A DNA stretch of 64,000 bases from CAYRML01 sp050942825 (lineage in GTDB: Bacteria; Bacillota; Dehalobacteriia; UBA4068). Shown piece after piece: positions 41,743 through 50,202 of the stretch; the first letter of the stretch is position 1, and the number at the start of each line of letters is the position of its first letter. The notes under the pieces were generated by a model. That model ran no database searches and was not told where the DNA came from. It saw only the letters and a list, made by a program, of their open reading frames with translations. The stretch covers positions 1-64,000 of the forward strand of contig JBMNOA010000002.1 of NCBI GenBank assembly GCA_050942825.1, written 5' to 3'. The translations under genes were made by a program, and so were the position numbers.

Positions 41743-42600
41743 ATGAGCTATACACAAGCATTAGAAAAAGCGGCTATACTATCGGAAGCTTTGCCATATA
41801 TTCAAAAGTTTCATGGCAAAATAGTGGTAGTTAAATATGGCGGCAATGCCATGATTAATGAAGAATTAAAAAGATCTGTGATCAATGATTTGATTTTAAT
41901 GCATTTGGTGGGAATGCGTCCCATCATAGTCCATGGCGGAGGGCCCGAGATCAACATCACTCTGCAAAAAATGGGTATTAATACTCATTTTGTTAATGGA
42001 CAGAGATATACTGACGAGGCCATTATGAATGTAGTGCAAATGGTTTTGATAGGCAAAATAAATACGGAAATCGTCAGTCATATCAATCATAACGGAGGAC
42101 ATGCTTCAGGTATATCCGGAGTGGATGGCAATTTTTTGCGTTGTGTTCAGCAAGATCCCTCTTTAGGTTTTGTGGGCAAGGTCAAGGAAGTCAATGTTGA
42201 TTTTATGCTTTCCATCCTGAATGATGGTCTAATGCCCGTGGTATCACCTATCGGTTTTGATGAAAGTGGCCAAAGATATAATATTAATGCAGATTATGCC
42301 GCCGGCAAGATCGCCGAGGCTATGAAGGCCGAAAAATTGCTGCTTTTGACTGATGTGGAAGGTATTTATGCCAATCCTAAAGAAAAGAAAGATATTATCT
42401 CTGTTTTGCGTACTAGCGATGTGCCTGCTTTAATAGAAAAAGGCGTTATAGATGGAGGTATGATACCGAAAGTCAATTGTTGTGTCAGCGCTTTAGCAGG
42501 TGGTGTCAAAAGCACTCATATTTTGGATGGCCGCAAACAGCACAGTATATTATTGGAGATTTTTACTAAAGAAGGCATCGGTACCATGGTGACGGAATAA
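41743..42600 (+). CDS. argB: Acetylglutamate kinase
   Basis: Phosphorylates N-acetylglutamate, second step of the pathway. The 285-residue amino acid kinase fold shows VVVKYGGNAM at the N terminus, the GMRPIIVHGGGPEIN substrate loop and LLLTDVEGIY. The N-terminal extension with the SYTQALEKAAILSEALPYI helix resembles that of arginine-inhibited hexameric enzymes, so feedback control by arginine is likely but inferred. TAATGGAGGGAAT precedes the ATG. Confidence 0.97.
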   Translation: MSYTQALEKAAILSEALPYIQKFHGKIVVVKYGGNAMINEELKRSVINDLILMHLVGMRPIIVHGGGPEINITLQKMGINTHFVNGQRYTDEAIMNVVQMVLIGKINTEIVSHINHNGGHASGISGVDGNFLRCVQQDPSLGFVGKVKEVNVDFMLSILNDGLMPVVSPIGFDESGQRYNINADYAAGKIAEAMKAEKLLLLTDVEGIYANPKEKKDIISVLRTSDVPALIEKGVIDGGMIPKVNCCVSALAGGVKSTHILDGRKQHSILLEIFTKEGIGTMVTE

Positions 42601-42650
42601 ACGTTTTTTTATAAGGACAGTTGGTAGAAGTTTTTTGAGGGGGAATTAGA

Positions 42651-43844
42651 GTGTCTAATATGCAACTTGAACAAAGAGGCAAAAAATATCTTATGAATAC
42701 ATACGGGCGTTTACCTATTACTATGGTCAGAGGCCATGGAACTAAGATTTATGATGCCGATGGTAAAGAATATTTGGATTTTGTGGCCGGTATAGCCGTT
42801 AATGCTTTGGGCCATTGCCATCCGGCTATTGTGAAAGCTATTCATCAACAAGCACAAGAATTGATACATTGTTCCAATCTTTATTGGATAGAACCACAAA
42901 TAGATTTGGCACAAATATTAGTAGAAAATTCTTGTTTTGATAAAGTCTTTTTCTGCAACAGCGGCGCAGAGGCCAATGAAGGTGCTATCAAATTAGCCCG
43001 CAAGTATGCTAAAACAAAAGGCAGACCACATAGTTATGAAGTTATAACCATGGAGAATTCTTTCCACGGGCGCACCTTGGCTACTTTGACCGCTACAGGA
43101 CAGGAAAAAGTGCGCCAGAATTTTGATGTGTTGCCCGATGGATTCAAATATGTGCCTTTGAATGATATAGAAGCCCTGAGATCTGCTATAAGCCCTAAAA
43201 CATGTGCTGTTATGATGGAACCGGTACAGGGCGAAGGCGGGGTGATCCCGGCTGATAACCAATATTTGCATGATGTACGCCGGCTTTGTGATGAAAAGGA
43301 TCTGCTCTTGATTTTTGATGAGGTGCAGGTAGGATTAGGCCGTACGGGCAAGTTGTTCGCTTATCAAAACAGTGGTGTGGAACCGGATGCTTTAACTTTG
43401 GCTAAAGCTTTGGGCGGTGGTGTGCCTATCGGAGCACTTCTGGCTAAAGAAGCTGCCTCGGTATTTGTACCCGGTGAGCATGCTACGACTTTTGGCGGCA
43501 ATCCCTTGGTCACTGCTGCCGGTATCGCATTTATGCGTACCATGCTTGAAGAGGATATTTGCAGTCAGGCCGTCAAAACTAGCAATTATATGAGAGAAAA
43601 ATTGCAGGCTCTAAAAGCCCAATTTCCTTGTGTTCAGGAAGTTCGTGGTATGGGCTGGCTATTAGGTTTGGTCTTGGATAAGCCGGGGGCTAAAGCTGTG
43701 GAAGCTTGCTTGTCAAAAGGGCTTTTAATTAATTGCACGGCCGGAACTGTGTTGAGATTTGTACCGCCGTTGACGGTCACTTATGATGAAGTGGATCAGG
43801 CTGTGGCTATACTGATAGAGGCTTTGAGAGAAAACGGCTATTAA
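42651..43844 (+). CDS. argD: Acetylornithine aminotransferase
   Basis: PLP-dependent class III aminotransferase that converts N-acetylglutamate semialdehyde to N-acetylornithine. The 397-residue protein has FCNSGAEANEGAIKLARKYA, the LLIFDEVQVGLGRTGKLFAY motif and the PLP lysine K252 in LAKALGGGVPIGA. The GTG at 42651 lies behind GAGGGGGAATTAGA; the ATG at 42660 is an alternative. argD alleles can also act in lysine synthesis. It lies between argB and argF. Confidence 0.95.
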   Translation: MSNMQLEQRGKKYLMNTYGRLPITMVRGHGTKIYDADGKEYLDFVAGIAVNALGHCHPAIVKAIHQQAQELIHCSNLYWIEPQIDLAQILVENSCFDKVFFCNSGAEANEGAIKLARKYAKTKGRPHSYEVITMENSFHGRTLATLTATGQEKVRQNFDVLPDGFKYVPLNDIEALRSAISPKTCAVMMEPVQGEGGVIPADNQYLHDVRRLCDEKDLLLIFDEVQVGLGRTGKLFAYQNSGVEPDALTLAKALGGGVPIGALLAKEAASVFVPGEHATTFGGNPLVTAAGIAFMRTMLEEDICSQAVKTSNYMREKLQALKAQFPCVQEVRGMGWLLGLVLDKPGAKAVEACLSKGLLINCTAGTVLRFVPPLTVTYDEVDQAVAILIEALRENGY

Positions 43845-43859
43845 TCAATAAGAATTTAT

Positions 43860-43910
43860 ATCCCTCCCTCAAGCTTTTATCTTGGTTTAAAAAAGCTATG
43901 CATGGGGGAT
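43860..43910 (+). other. Two-tier hairpin between argD and argF
   Basis: ATCCC (43860-43864)/GGGAT (43906-43910) encloses AGCTTTT (43872-43878)/AAAAGCT (43891-43897), ending 10 bases before the argF ribosome binding site. No T-run follows, so it may adjust argF expression or protect the message rather than terminate. Confidence 0.35.
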
Positions 43911-43934
43911 TATCATCGATGAGGAGGCATATTG

Positions 43935-44879
43935 ATGGATTTGAAAAAATGCTTTAAAGGCAAAGACTTTATTTCTTTGCATGATTTCAGCTCGGCTGAT
44001 TTAGAATATATGCTAGATGTGGCTGATTTTTTTAAAAAAGAAAAAAAAGCCGGGAAAAGAATAAATTATCTGGCCGGTAAAACATTGGGTATGATCTTTG
44101 AAAAAAATTCTACTCGTACGCGCGTTTCTTTTGAAACGGGCATGTATTATCTGGGCGGTTCGGCACTTTTCCTTTCGGCCAATGATTTACAGATAGGACG
44201 CGGAGAGCCGATAAAAGATACAGCCCGTACGCTTTCCCGTTATTTGCATGGCATCATGATCCGTACCTTTGGCCATGACAGGCTATTACAGTTGGCCCAA
44301 TATGCTTCGATCCCTGTCATCAACGGTCTTACAGATCTTTTGCACCCCTGCCAGATCATGGCTGATGCACAGACCATCAGAGAACATAAAGGCAGTCTGA
44401 AGGGGCTAAAATTAGTGTATTTGGGCGATGGGAACAATGTAGCTCATTCTTTGATGTATGGTGGTGCCAAATTTGGTATGGATACGGTGATTGCCTGCCC
44501 CAAAGGCTATGAACCGGACCAAGCTGTGTGGAATGCAGCCCTAGCCGATGCTCGAGTCAGCGGCGCTGTAATAGAAGTTACTCATGACCCCATACAAGCT
44601 GTCAAGGATGCCGATATACTTTATACCGATGTTTGGGCCAGTATGGGGCAAGAAGCGGAAGCCGATGAAAGAACCTCGGTTTTTGCTGGGTTTCAGATCA
44701 ATGCTGATCTGTTGGCTAAAGCTAAAAGCGATGCTATCGTTTTGCATTGTTTGCCGGCAAAAAGAGGTCAAGAAATCACTGATGAAGTAATCGAATTGCC
44801 GCAATCTGTGGTCTTTGATGAAGCTGAGAACCGTCTATGGGCTCAAATGGCCGTCATGGCTCTTTTGATGACCGAATAG
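43935..44879 (+). CDS. argF: Ornithine carbamoyltransferase
   Basis: Makes citrulline from ornithine and carbamoyl phosphate. The 314-residue protein has the carbamoyl-phosphate motif FEKNSTRTRVSFE, HPCQIMAD and the ornithine loop HCLPAKRGQEITDEV. The ATG at 43935 is 7 bases after GAGGAGG; the TTG at 43932 would add one residue. In the arg cluster the anabolic role is most likely. It is followed by argG after 40 bases. Confidence 0.97.
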   Translation: MDLKKCFKGKDFISLHDFSSADLEYMLDVADFFKKEKKAGKRINYLAGKTLGMIFEKNSTRTRVSFETGMYYLGGSALFLSANDLQIGRGEPIKDTARTLSRYLHGIMIRTFGHDRLLQLAQYASIPVINGLTDLLHPCQIMADAQTIREHKGSLKGLKLVYLGDGNNVAHSLMYGGAKFGMDTVIACPKGYEPDQAVWNAALADARVSGAVIEVTHDPIQAVKDADILYTDVWASMGQEAEADERTSVFAGFQINADLLAKAKSDAIVLHCLPAKRGQEITDEVIELPQSVVFDEAENRLWAQMAVMALLMTE

Positions 44880-44919
44880 GACGTACGCTATAATAATTAT
44901 ATATAAAGGAGAACTTATC

Positions 44920-46128
44920 ATGGTAAAAAAAGTTGCATTAGCCTATTCCGGCGGATTAGATACATCCATTATCATCCCTTGGCTCAAAGAAAATTATAAT
45001 TGTGAAGTTATTGCCGTATGCGGTAATGTGGGGCAGGGGGATGAAGTGAAACCTTTGAAAGAAAAAGCTCTTGCCTCCGGCGCCAGCAAAATCTTTATCG
45101 GTGATCTAACAGAGGAATTTATAAAAGATTTTATTTTCCCCACATTAAAAGCAGGGGCCGTTTATGAAGAAAAATATCTTTTGGGAACGTCCTTTGCCCG
45201 TCCAATTATTGCCCGTTATTTAGTGGATATCGCCAAACAAGAGGGCTGCGATGCTATCTGTCATGGCTGCACAGGCAAAGGCAATGATCAAGTCCGTTTT
45301 GAGTTGACTATCAAAGCCTTAGCTCCGAAAATGAAAATTATCGCTCCCTGGAGGGAGTGGCATATCAGAAGTCGCGAGCAGGCTATTGACTATGCGCAAG
45401 CTCATGGGATTCCTGTGCCTGTGACCAAGAAATATCCCTACAGTATGGATAGAAACATCTGGCATCTCAGTCATGAAGGCGCGGATTTAGAAGATCCCTG
45501 GAATGAACCGAAAGATAATTTGCTTCTAATCTGCAAAACTCCCGAAACAGCACCTGATAAGCCTACTTATGTAGAAATCGATTTTGAAAAAGGCAATCCC
45601 ATTAAATTGAATGGAGAGGCTCTTTCTGCGGTTGATCTGTTGACCAAACTCAATGATTTGGCAGCAGAAAACGGCGTAGGTATTACTGATATGGTTGAAA
45701 ACCGTTTGGTGGGTATGAAATCTCGCGGCGTTTACGAAACCCCTGGCGGTACCGTTCTATATGCTGCTCACAGCAGTATGGAAAGCCTTTGCCTGGATAG
45801 AATCACCTCCCACTATAAAGCTCAAATTGCTTTGCGTTATGCCGAATTGGTCTATGATGGGGTTTGGTTCTCTCCCTTAAGAGAAGCCTTGGATGCTTTC
45901 GTGGAAAAAACTCAGGAAACCGTGACCGGCACCGTCAGGATGAAGCTCTACAAAGGCAACTGCACTACAGTAGGTATCAAAAGTGCCTATTCTCTATATG
46001 ATGAAGCTATGGCAACCTTTGGCGAGGATGAGGTTTATAACCAAAAAGATTCCGAAGGCTTCATAAATCTCTTTGGTTTACCCTTAAAGGTCCGTGCCAT
46101 GCTGAAAAAAAATTGGCCCCAAGACTAG
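44920..46128 (+). CDS. argG: Argininosuccinate synthase
   Basis: Condenses citrulline and aspartate with ATP use. The 402-residue protein has the N-type PPi-synthetase P-loop AYSGGLDTS (8-16), the CHGCTGKGNDQVRFEL motif and SYSMD-like KYPYSMDRNIWHLSHEG. ATAAAGGAGAACTTATC precedes the ATG. argH, which normally follows, is not here: the transcript ends in a terminator, so argininosuccinate lyase must be encoded elsewhere if the pathway is complete. Confidence 0.98.
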   Translation: MVKKVALAYSGGLDTSIIIPWLKENYNCEVIAVCGNVGQGDEVKPLKEKALASGASKIFIGDLTEEFIKDFIFPTLKAGAVYEEKYLLGTSFARPIIARYLVDIAKQEGCDAICHGCTGKGNDQVRFELTIKALAPKMKIIAPWREWHIRSREQAIDYAQAHGIPVPVTKKYPYSMDRNIWHLSHEGADLEDPWNEPKDNLLLICKTPETAPDKPTYVEIDFEKGNPIKLNGEALSAVDLLTKLNDLAAENGVGITDMVENRLVGMKSRGVYETPGGTVLYAAHSSMESLCLDRITSHYKAQIALRYAELVYDGVWFSPLREALDAFVEKTQETVTGTVRMKLYKGNCTTVGIKSAYSLYDEAMATFGEDEVYNQKDSEGFINLFGLPLKVRAMLKKNWPQD

Positions 46129-46160
46129 TTCTTATAAAAGATTTACTAATTTAAACATTC

Positions 46161-46189
46161 AAAAGGCTGTGCTATGCGCAGCCTTTTTT
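46161..46189 (+). terminator. Rho-independent terminator behind argG
   Basis: AAAAGGCTGTGC (46161-46172) and GCGCAGCCTTTT (46176-46187), one G-U pair, loop TAT, then more T. It closes the arg cluster. Confidence 0.92.
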
Positions 46190-46308
46190 GTTTAATAAGT
46201 CAAAAAATAATACAAGATCGCCATATTCTATTTACTCTTTTATTTATAAAACAGTAATTATTATGGAAGTAATAATTAAAAAATTCATAGATTTATCATG
46301 CTTTTTTA

Positions 46309-46337
46309 TTGCTCATGCTGGTGGTTTGTATTATAAT
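46309..46337 (+). promoter_or_regulatory. Promoter of the glycosylase-coaD segment
   Basis: TTGCTC (46309-46314), 17 bases and TATAAT (46332-46337) end 32 bases before the TTG start of the glycosylase gene. Confidence 0.65.
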
Positions 46338-46369
46338 AATCATATCTGGTTATACTGGAGGATTATATA

Positions 46370-46969
46370 TTGGATAAGTGGCAAGATTTCAAGAGTGACT
46401 TGCAGCTATGTCAAAATTGTGCTTTATGTAAAACAAGAACTAACGTAGTATGCGGTGCGGGAGATCCGCAATCACCAATTATGGTTTTGGGGGAGGCTCC
46501 CGGCAAAGAGGAGGATCTCAGTGGACAGCCTTTTTGTGGGGCGGCCGGCAAAAAATTACATGGCTTTCTGGACCAGTTGGGTTTAGATCGGGATGATATC
46601 TATATCAGTAATATTGTCAAATGCCGTCCGGTACGTCCATCCGCTGATGGTCAAGGCTACGCTAATCGTCAACCTACAAGACAAGAGATTTCAGCTTGCA
46701 AGGCTTGGTTGCAAAGGGAGTTGTCGCTTATAAATCCTTGTATCATCATCACACTGGGCGCTGTGCCTCTTTCGGTTTTTATGCCAGGTTGGCCAAAAAT
46801 GCAAGAATATCATGGCCGTCCTTTTAAGTTGGCTGATTCTTCTGTAACGATTTTTCCTCTCTATCACCCGGCAGCCGTTATTTATGATAGAAAAAAAGAA
46901 ATCGCATACCAGGTGGATTTGCAATGCTTACATAAATTTTTACGGGAGATGCGGAGGAATAATATATGA
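46370..46969 (+). CDS. Uracil-DNA glycosylase, family 4 (Fe-S type)
   Basis: Removes uracil from DNA. The 199-residue protein matches the thermostable family 4 type: Fe-S ligands C14 and C17 (LCQNCALC), C85 (VKCRPV) and C110; catalytic motif VLGEAPGKEEDLSGQPF; and the C-terminal YHPAAVIYD motif. The stretch between C85 and C110 includes SADGQGYANRQPT, longer than I remember for the family. It starts at a TTG (46370) 7 bases after GGAGGA, and overlaps coaD by 4 bases. Confidence 0.9.
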   Translation: MDKWQDFKSDLQLCQNCALCKTRTNVVCGAGDPQSPIMVLGEAPGKEEDLSGQPFCGAAGKKLHGFLDQLGLDRDDIYISNIVKCRPVRPSADGQGYANRQPTRQEISACKAWLQRELSLINPCIIITLGAVPLSVFMPGWPKMQEYHGRPFKLADSSVTIFPLYHPAAVIYDRKKEIAYQVDLQCLHKFLREMRRNNI

Positions 46970-47448
46970 AAAAAGTGGTTTATGCAGGGACTTTCGATCC
47001 TATAACATCCGGTCATTTGGATATTGCTATTAGAGCCGCGAAAATATTCGATGAGGTCATTATTGCCGTAGCTGTTGATAATTATAAAAAAAACCTCTTT
47101 TCTTTAGAGGAAAGGGTGTTTATGGTCGAAGACAGTGTCAAAGATTTGCCTAATATTTCTGTAGATTCTTTTAGCGGGCTTTTGGTCGATTATTGTTTGA
47201 GAGTGGGTGCTTCCGCTATTCTTCGGGGATTAAGAGCTGTTGCTGATTTCGAGGCTGATTTTAAGATGGTAATGATGAACAGAAATTTATCTGACGATAT
47301 CGATACCGTCTTTTTAATGTCTTCTCAACAATATCTTTTTGTCAGCTCCAGCTTGATAAAAGAAGCCGCTATGGTGGGCGGTAATATCACTGGATTAGTT
47401 CCACCTCTGGTAGAAGAATGTCTATTGGCAAAACTAGCTGAGAAATAG
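46966..47448 (+). CDS. coaD: Phosphopantetheine adenylyltransferase
   Basis: Fourth step of coenzyme A synthesis: adenylylation of 4'-phosphopantetheine. The 160-residue protein has the nucleotidyltransferase motif AGTFDPITSGHLDI with His17 of the HxGH-like site, LRGLRAVADFEADFKM and VSSSLIKEAA. The ATG at 46966 overlaps the stop of the glycosylase gene, and GCGGAGGAATAAT precedes it. Length is standard. Confidence 0.97.
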   Translation: MKKVVYAGTFDPITSGHLDIAIRAAKIFDEVIIAVAVDNYKKNLFSLEERVFMVEDSVKDLPNISVDSFSGLLVDYCLRVGASAILRGLRAVADFEADFKMVMMNRNLSDDIDTVFLMSSQQYLFVSSSLIKEAAMVGGNITGLVPPLVEECLLAKLAEK

Positions 47449-47648
47449 ATGTATGATATTTGATTAGACATATATAAAAAATAATTAGATGATCCAATAT
47501 GCTCGGCGGAGAAATTTTTGTTTTGTACCGAATAAAAAGCTTGAACGAGTAAAAAGCAAAAAGAAAATTACTCTAGCTAATAACAAAACGCTCAATTACT
47601 GCAGCAAGTCAAAGCGGATTTTTAATTATTTTAGAAGGAGTGGTATTA

Positions 47649-47846
47649 ATGTGGGCAGTCATTTATATCGCCAGCGGAAAAAGGCAAATAAAGTCTATTA
47701 CAGAATTGTTGCAAAGAGAAAGTATTCTTTGTCGGATCCGTTATTTTGGCGATGCTAATGAAACGAATACTCATGCCGAAATATTGGTGCCGGAATCGGA
47801 GGCTGAGGAAGCTAGCTCAATTATTAATACTAATATTTTTTTATAA
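47649..47846 (+). CDS. Small conserved protein, DUF2007-like
   Basis: A 65-residue protein, MWAVIYIASGKRQIKSITEL, then the core LLQRESILCRIRYFG and AEILVPESEAEEASSIINTN. I recall similar short proteins (start MW-V-YIA, end EILVPESE-EEA) beside coaD in Clostridia, grouped with DUF2007-type putative signal-transducing proteins; the function is not known. The ATG at 47649 is 8 bases after AAGGAG; the GTG at 47640 overlaps that site. The 200 bases between coaD and this gene contain no other supported gene. Confidence 0.75.
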   Translation: MWAVIYIASGKRQIKSITELLQRESILCRIRYFGDANETNTHAEILVPESEAEEASSIINTNIFL

Positions 47847-47875
47847 AAGAGTTTTTTCGGGAAACTCTTTTTTAT
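47845..47875 (+). terminator. Terminator behind the small conserved gene
   Basis: AAAAGAGTTT (47845-47854), loop TTTCGGG, AAACTCTTTT (47862-47871) and further T. The following 200 bases before the SLH gene are A+T-rich; they contain an imperfect GGGGA...TCCCC stem near 48004-48031 but no clear promoter or known riboswitch. Confidence 0.85.
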
Positions 47876-48082
47876 TTTCTTCTTCTAAAGAATAAAGAGC
47901 TTTTTTACCGGACGGTTGTTTTTGTAATTATATTTGAGGCAGGAATTAAAAAGATAAAAAGAGAAGTTACTTGTAAATAAACTTTTTATTTTATGAACCT
48001 CTCGGGGAAATCGCAAACTTTAGATATCCCCTCCCTGTTTTTTAACAAAATGAAATGAGAACTAATCGAAAAGGAGATATCG

Positions 48083-49648
48083 ATGAAGAGAATTTTTCCG
48101 ATTGTAATATTATCGTTGGTTTTTATTTTTTATTGTAGCTCTATAGCTGTGGCGACCGATAGCTATTATAAGAAAGGCAACCCGGAGAAATATACACTTG
48201 TGCAACATACCGTATTAACTAATAATAGCAATTCTGTAGTACGTGATATATCTTTACATTTGCCTCTGATGGATAGCAAAATGCCTATTTATCAGGAGTT
48301 TGTAGGTGAGCAGCTTTCACCTTATCCCAATCGGATCGTTTATGGCGCCAATGGTGATAATGGCTCCCGAGAAGCAATATATAATATTGCTTCTTTAGCT
48401 CCGGGAGAAAGATTGGTTTTCGAGCAACGTTATGCTATTGTCTGTTATAGCATCAACTATACCTTTACGGCTGCCGATATTCCCGATAATTATTCTCGTC
48501 TGCCTTTATATATTTATACCGAGCCCTCTTTGTATGTGGAATCAGATAGCCAGGAAATAATTGATTTTGCCAAAAAGGCTTTGGCCTACGGCAAAAACCC
48601 CTATTTACTAGCTAAAAATCTTTTTTCGCAGGTCAATCTGTATATGACGTATAAAGACGGCATCAATGCTAATAAAGGGGCTTTAAATGCTGTACGATCT
48701 GCAGAAGGTGTCTGTGAGGATTATACAGATCTATTTGTAGCATCCCTGAGAGCATTGAATATACCTGCTCGCCAAATGACGGGTTATTTGTATATGCCCG
48801 CCGATAGCAATCAACAACAGTACAAAAAACAGGATGGCTCCGTTGATTTAACCGCTATCGGACACACCTGGCCGGAGTTTTATCTGCCTAATGTTGACTG
48901 GGTCTTTGCTGATCCCACCTTTACCTACCTTGTTAATGTTAACGGAGTCGATAAGAAATTTATTGACTGGAGCTTTTTTGCTAATATCCCTGACTCCAGA
49001 AAATATATCTTTTTCAGGGAAGGTTCTGCTTCAGCGAAATTGAGTTATTTTAGTTCCAGTGGCGGTGATTTAACGGCCGATATTTCCTCCTCTTTGTTAA
49101 TGGATAATCAATTTCTGCCATATAATGATTTAGCGGGCCATTGGGCATCTGATGCAGTTTGTTATTTATATAATTATGAAGACTCCTTGGTAAAAGGTGT
49201 GGGTAATGGGCTTTACGGTGTTAATTTGCCTATTACCCGGGCACAATTGGCTGTTTTTTTGCAAAGAGTAAAAGACCCTCCCTCGGCAACCTTGTCGTTT
49301 CCGGATGTATCTTCGACCCATTGGGCAGCGCAAGCTATTGCTTCGGCCAAAGAACAAGGCTGGTTGGCAGGTTATGCTGACGGCACCTTTAGGCCCAATC
49401 AGCAGCTAACCAGAGCAGAAATGGCAGCCGTGCTGGTAAGAGCATTTAATATATCCAAGGGGGATTTCCAGGTTGAGTTTAAGGATTTAGGATTGCCGGG
49501 ATATTCTTGGGCTGATTCAAGCATCATAATCTTGGCTTCTAATAATTTAGCAGGGGGGGACGGCAAGGGTAATTTTATGCCGCAAAAAACAGTCACCAGG
49601 GCAGAATTCGCTGTGTTTTTCAGTAAGATATTGCAAAATATAAAGTAA
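48083..49648 (+). CDS. Secreted SLH-domain protein with transglutaminase-like domain
   Basis: A 521-residue surface protein. Residues 1-24 are a signal peptide (hydrophobic IVILSLVFIFYCSS, cleavage after VAT or nearby). A transglutaminase-like cysteine protease fold has the triad Cys211 (AEGVCEDYTDLF), His261 (GHTWPEFYL) and Asp277 (FADPTF). Three S-layer homology repeats (about 347-395, 405-455, 465-515; TRAQLAVFL, TRAEMAAVL, TRAEFAVFF) anchor it to secondary cell-wall polymer. The substrate is unknown; proteolysis or crosslinking of wall proteins is possible. AAAAGGAGATATCG precedes the ATG. It is flanked by terminators, so it is monocistronic. Confidence 0.9.
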   Translation: MKRIFPIVILSLVFIFYCSSIAVATDSYYKKGNPEKYTLVQHTVLTNNSNSVVRDISLHLPLMDSKMPIYQEFVGEQLSPYPNRIVYGANGDNGSREAIYNIASLAPGERLVFEQRYAIVCYSINYTFTAADIPDNYSRLPLYIYTEPSLYVESDSQEIIDFAKKALAYGKNPYLLAKNLFSQVNLYMTYKDGINANKGALNAVRSAEGVCEDYTDLFVASLRALNIPARQMTGYLYMPADSNQQQYKKQDGSVDLTAIGHTWPEFYLPNVDWVFADPTFTYLVNVNGVDKKFIDWSFFANIPDSRKYIFFREGSASAKLSYFSSSGGDLTADISSSLLMDNQFLPYNDLAGHWASDAVCYLYNYEDSLVKGVGNGLYGVNLPITRAQLAVFLQRVKDPPSATLSFPDVSSTHWAAQAIASAKEQGWLAGYADGTFRPNQQLTRAEMAAVLVRAFNISKGDFQVEFKDLGLPGYSWADSSIIILASNNLAGGDGKGNFMPQKTVTRAEFAVFFSKILQNIK

Positions 49649-49663
49649 TTTACAAATAAAAAA

Positions 49664-49688
49664 ACTGTCTAAAGATAGACGGTTTTTT
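49664..49688 (+). terminator. Terminator behind the SLH gene
   Basis: ACTGTCTA (49664-49671) and TAGACGGT (49676-49683), one G-U pair, then a run of T. Confidence 0.85.
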
Positions 49689-49713
49689 TATTTATTTTAA
49701 TCTAAAAATAGCA

Positions 49714-49742
49714 TTGCTTGCATAATAATATAAAAGTATAAA
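49714..49742 (+). promoter_or_regulatory. Promoter of the double helix-turn-helix gene
   Basis: TTGCTT (49714-49719), 17 bases and TATAAA (49737-49742) end 25 bases before the ATG of the next gene. Confidence 0.6.
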
Positions 49743-49767
49743 TTATGCATACAAAAGGAGGGTTAAT

Positions 49768-50121
49768 ATGGGTCAAAAACTTGATAATGAGTATTTGACA
49801 TTAAAAGAAACGGCAAAACTAAGCGGAACAGCCTATGCCACGGTAAAAAGAAATATAGAAAGTGGTAAATTGCCCGCATATCATATCGGACGTAAATATT
49901 TCATCAAAAAGGAGGATGCAGAAGCTTATCTTAAAGATAAAGAGAAGCATAATAATATTGATGGTTATACTATCAAGGAGATTATGGAAATAATCCCTCT
50001 CAGCTATGCCTTTATTATTGAGTTGATACGCTTGAAAAAATTGGAGGCTGTAAAAGTCGGCCGTCAGTACATCATCCCCAAATCTAGTTTTGAAGAATTC
50101 ATCAAGAATAATAAGATTTGA
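49768..50121 (+). CDS. Tandem excisionase-type helix-turn-helix protein
   Basis: A 117-residue protein built of two similar halves, each like the helix-turn-helix of excisionases (HTH_17/MerR type). Half one, about 8-56, is YLTLKETAKLSGTAYATVKR followed by GKLPAYHIGRKYFIKKEDAE. Half two, about 68-115, is YTIKEIMEIIPLSYAFIIEL followed by KLEAVKVGRQYIIPKSSFEE. No catalytic domain is seen, so it is probably a DNA-binding regulator. ACAAAAGGAGGGTTAAT precedes the ATG. It is 81 bases ahead of dgt, perhaps in one transcript. No integrase is nearby, so it need not be a phage excisionase. Confidence 0.75.
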   Translation: MGQKLDNEYLTLKETAKLSGTAYATVKRNIESGKLPAYHIGRKYFIKKEDAEAYLKDKEKHNNIDGYTIKEIMEIIPLSYAFIIELIRLKKLEAVKVGRQYIIPKSSFEEFIKNNKI

Positions 50122-50202
50122 TTAGCTGATCAAAACAGTATAAAGGATTTTGCTTCTTTGATGCAGAAATATGTAACATAAAATAATTAAGGATGTGATT
50201 TT

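Noticed and set aside
46188..46448. 86-codon frame between argG and the glycosylase gene
   Set aside because: No ribosome binding site, low-complexity content, and it overlaps the promoter and start of the glycosylase gene in another frame.
47489..47758. 89-codon frame ahead of the DUF2007-like gene
   Set aside because: Very basic, no binding site, and it overlaps in another frame a gene with a good start signal and recognisable family features.
48001..48082. Possible riboswitch ahead of the SLH gene
   Set aside because: The GGGGA/TCCCC stem is short and imperfect, and I could not match c-di-GMP or c-di-AMP riboswitch consensus sequences.
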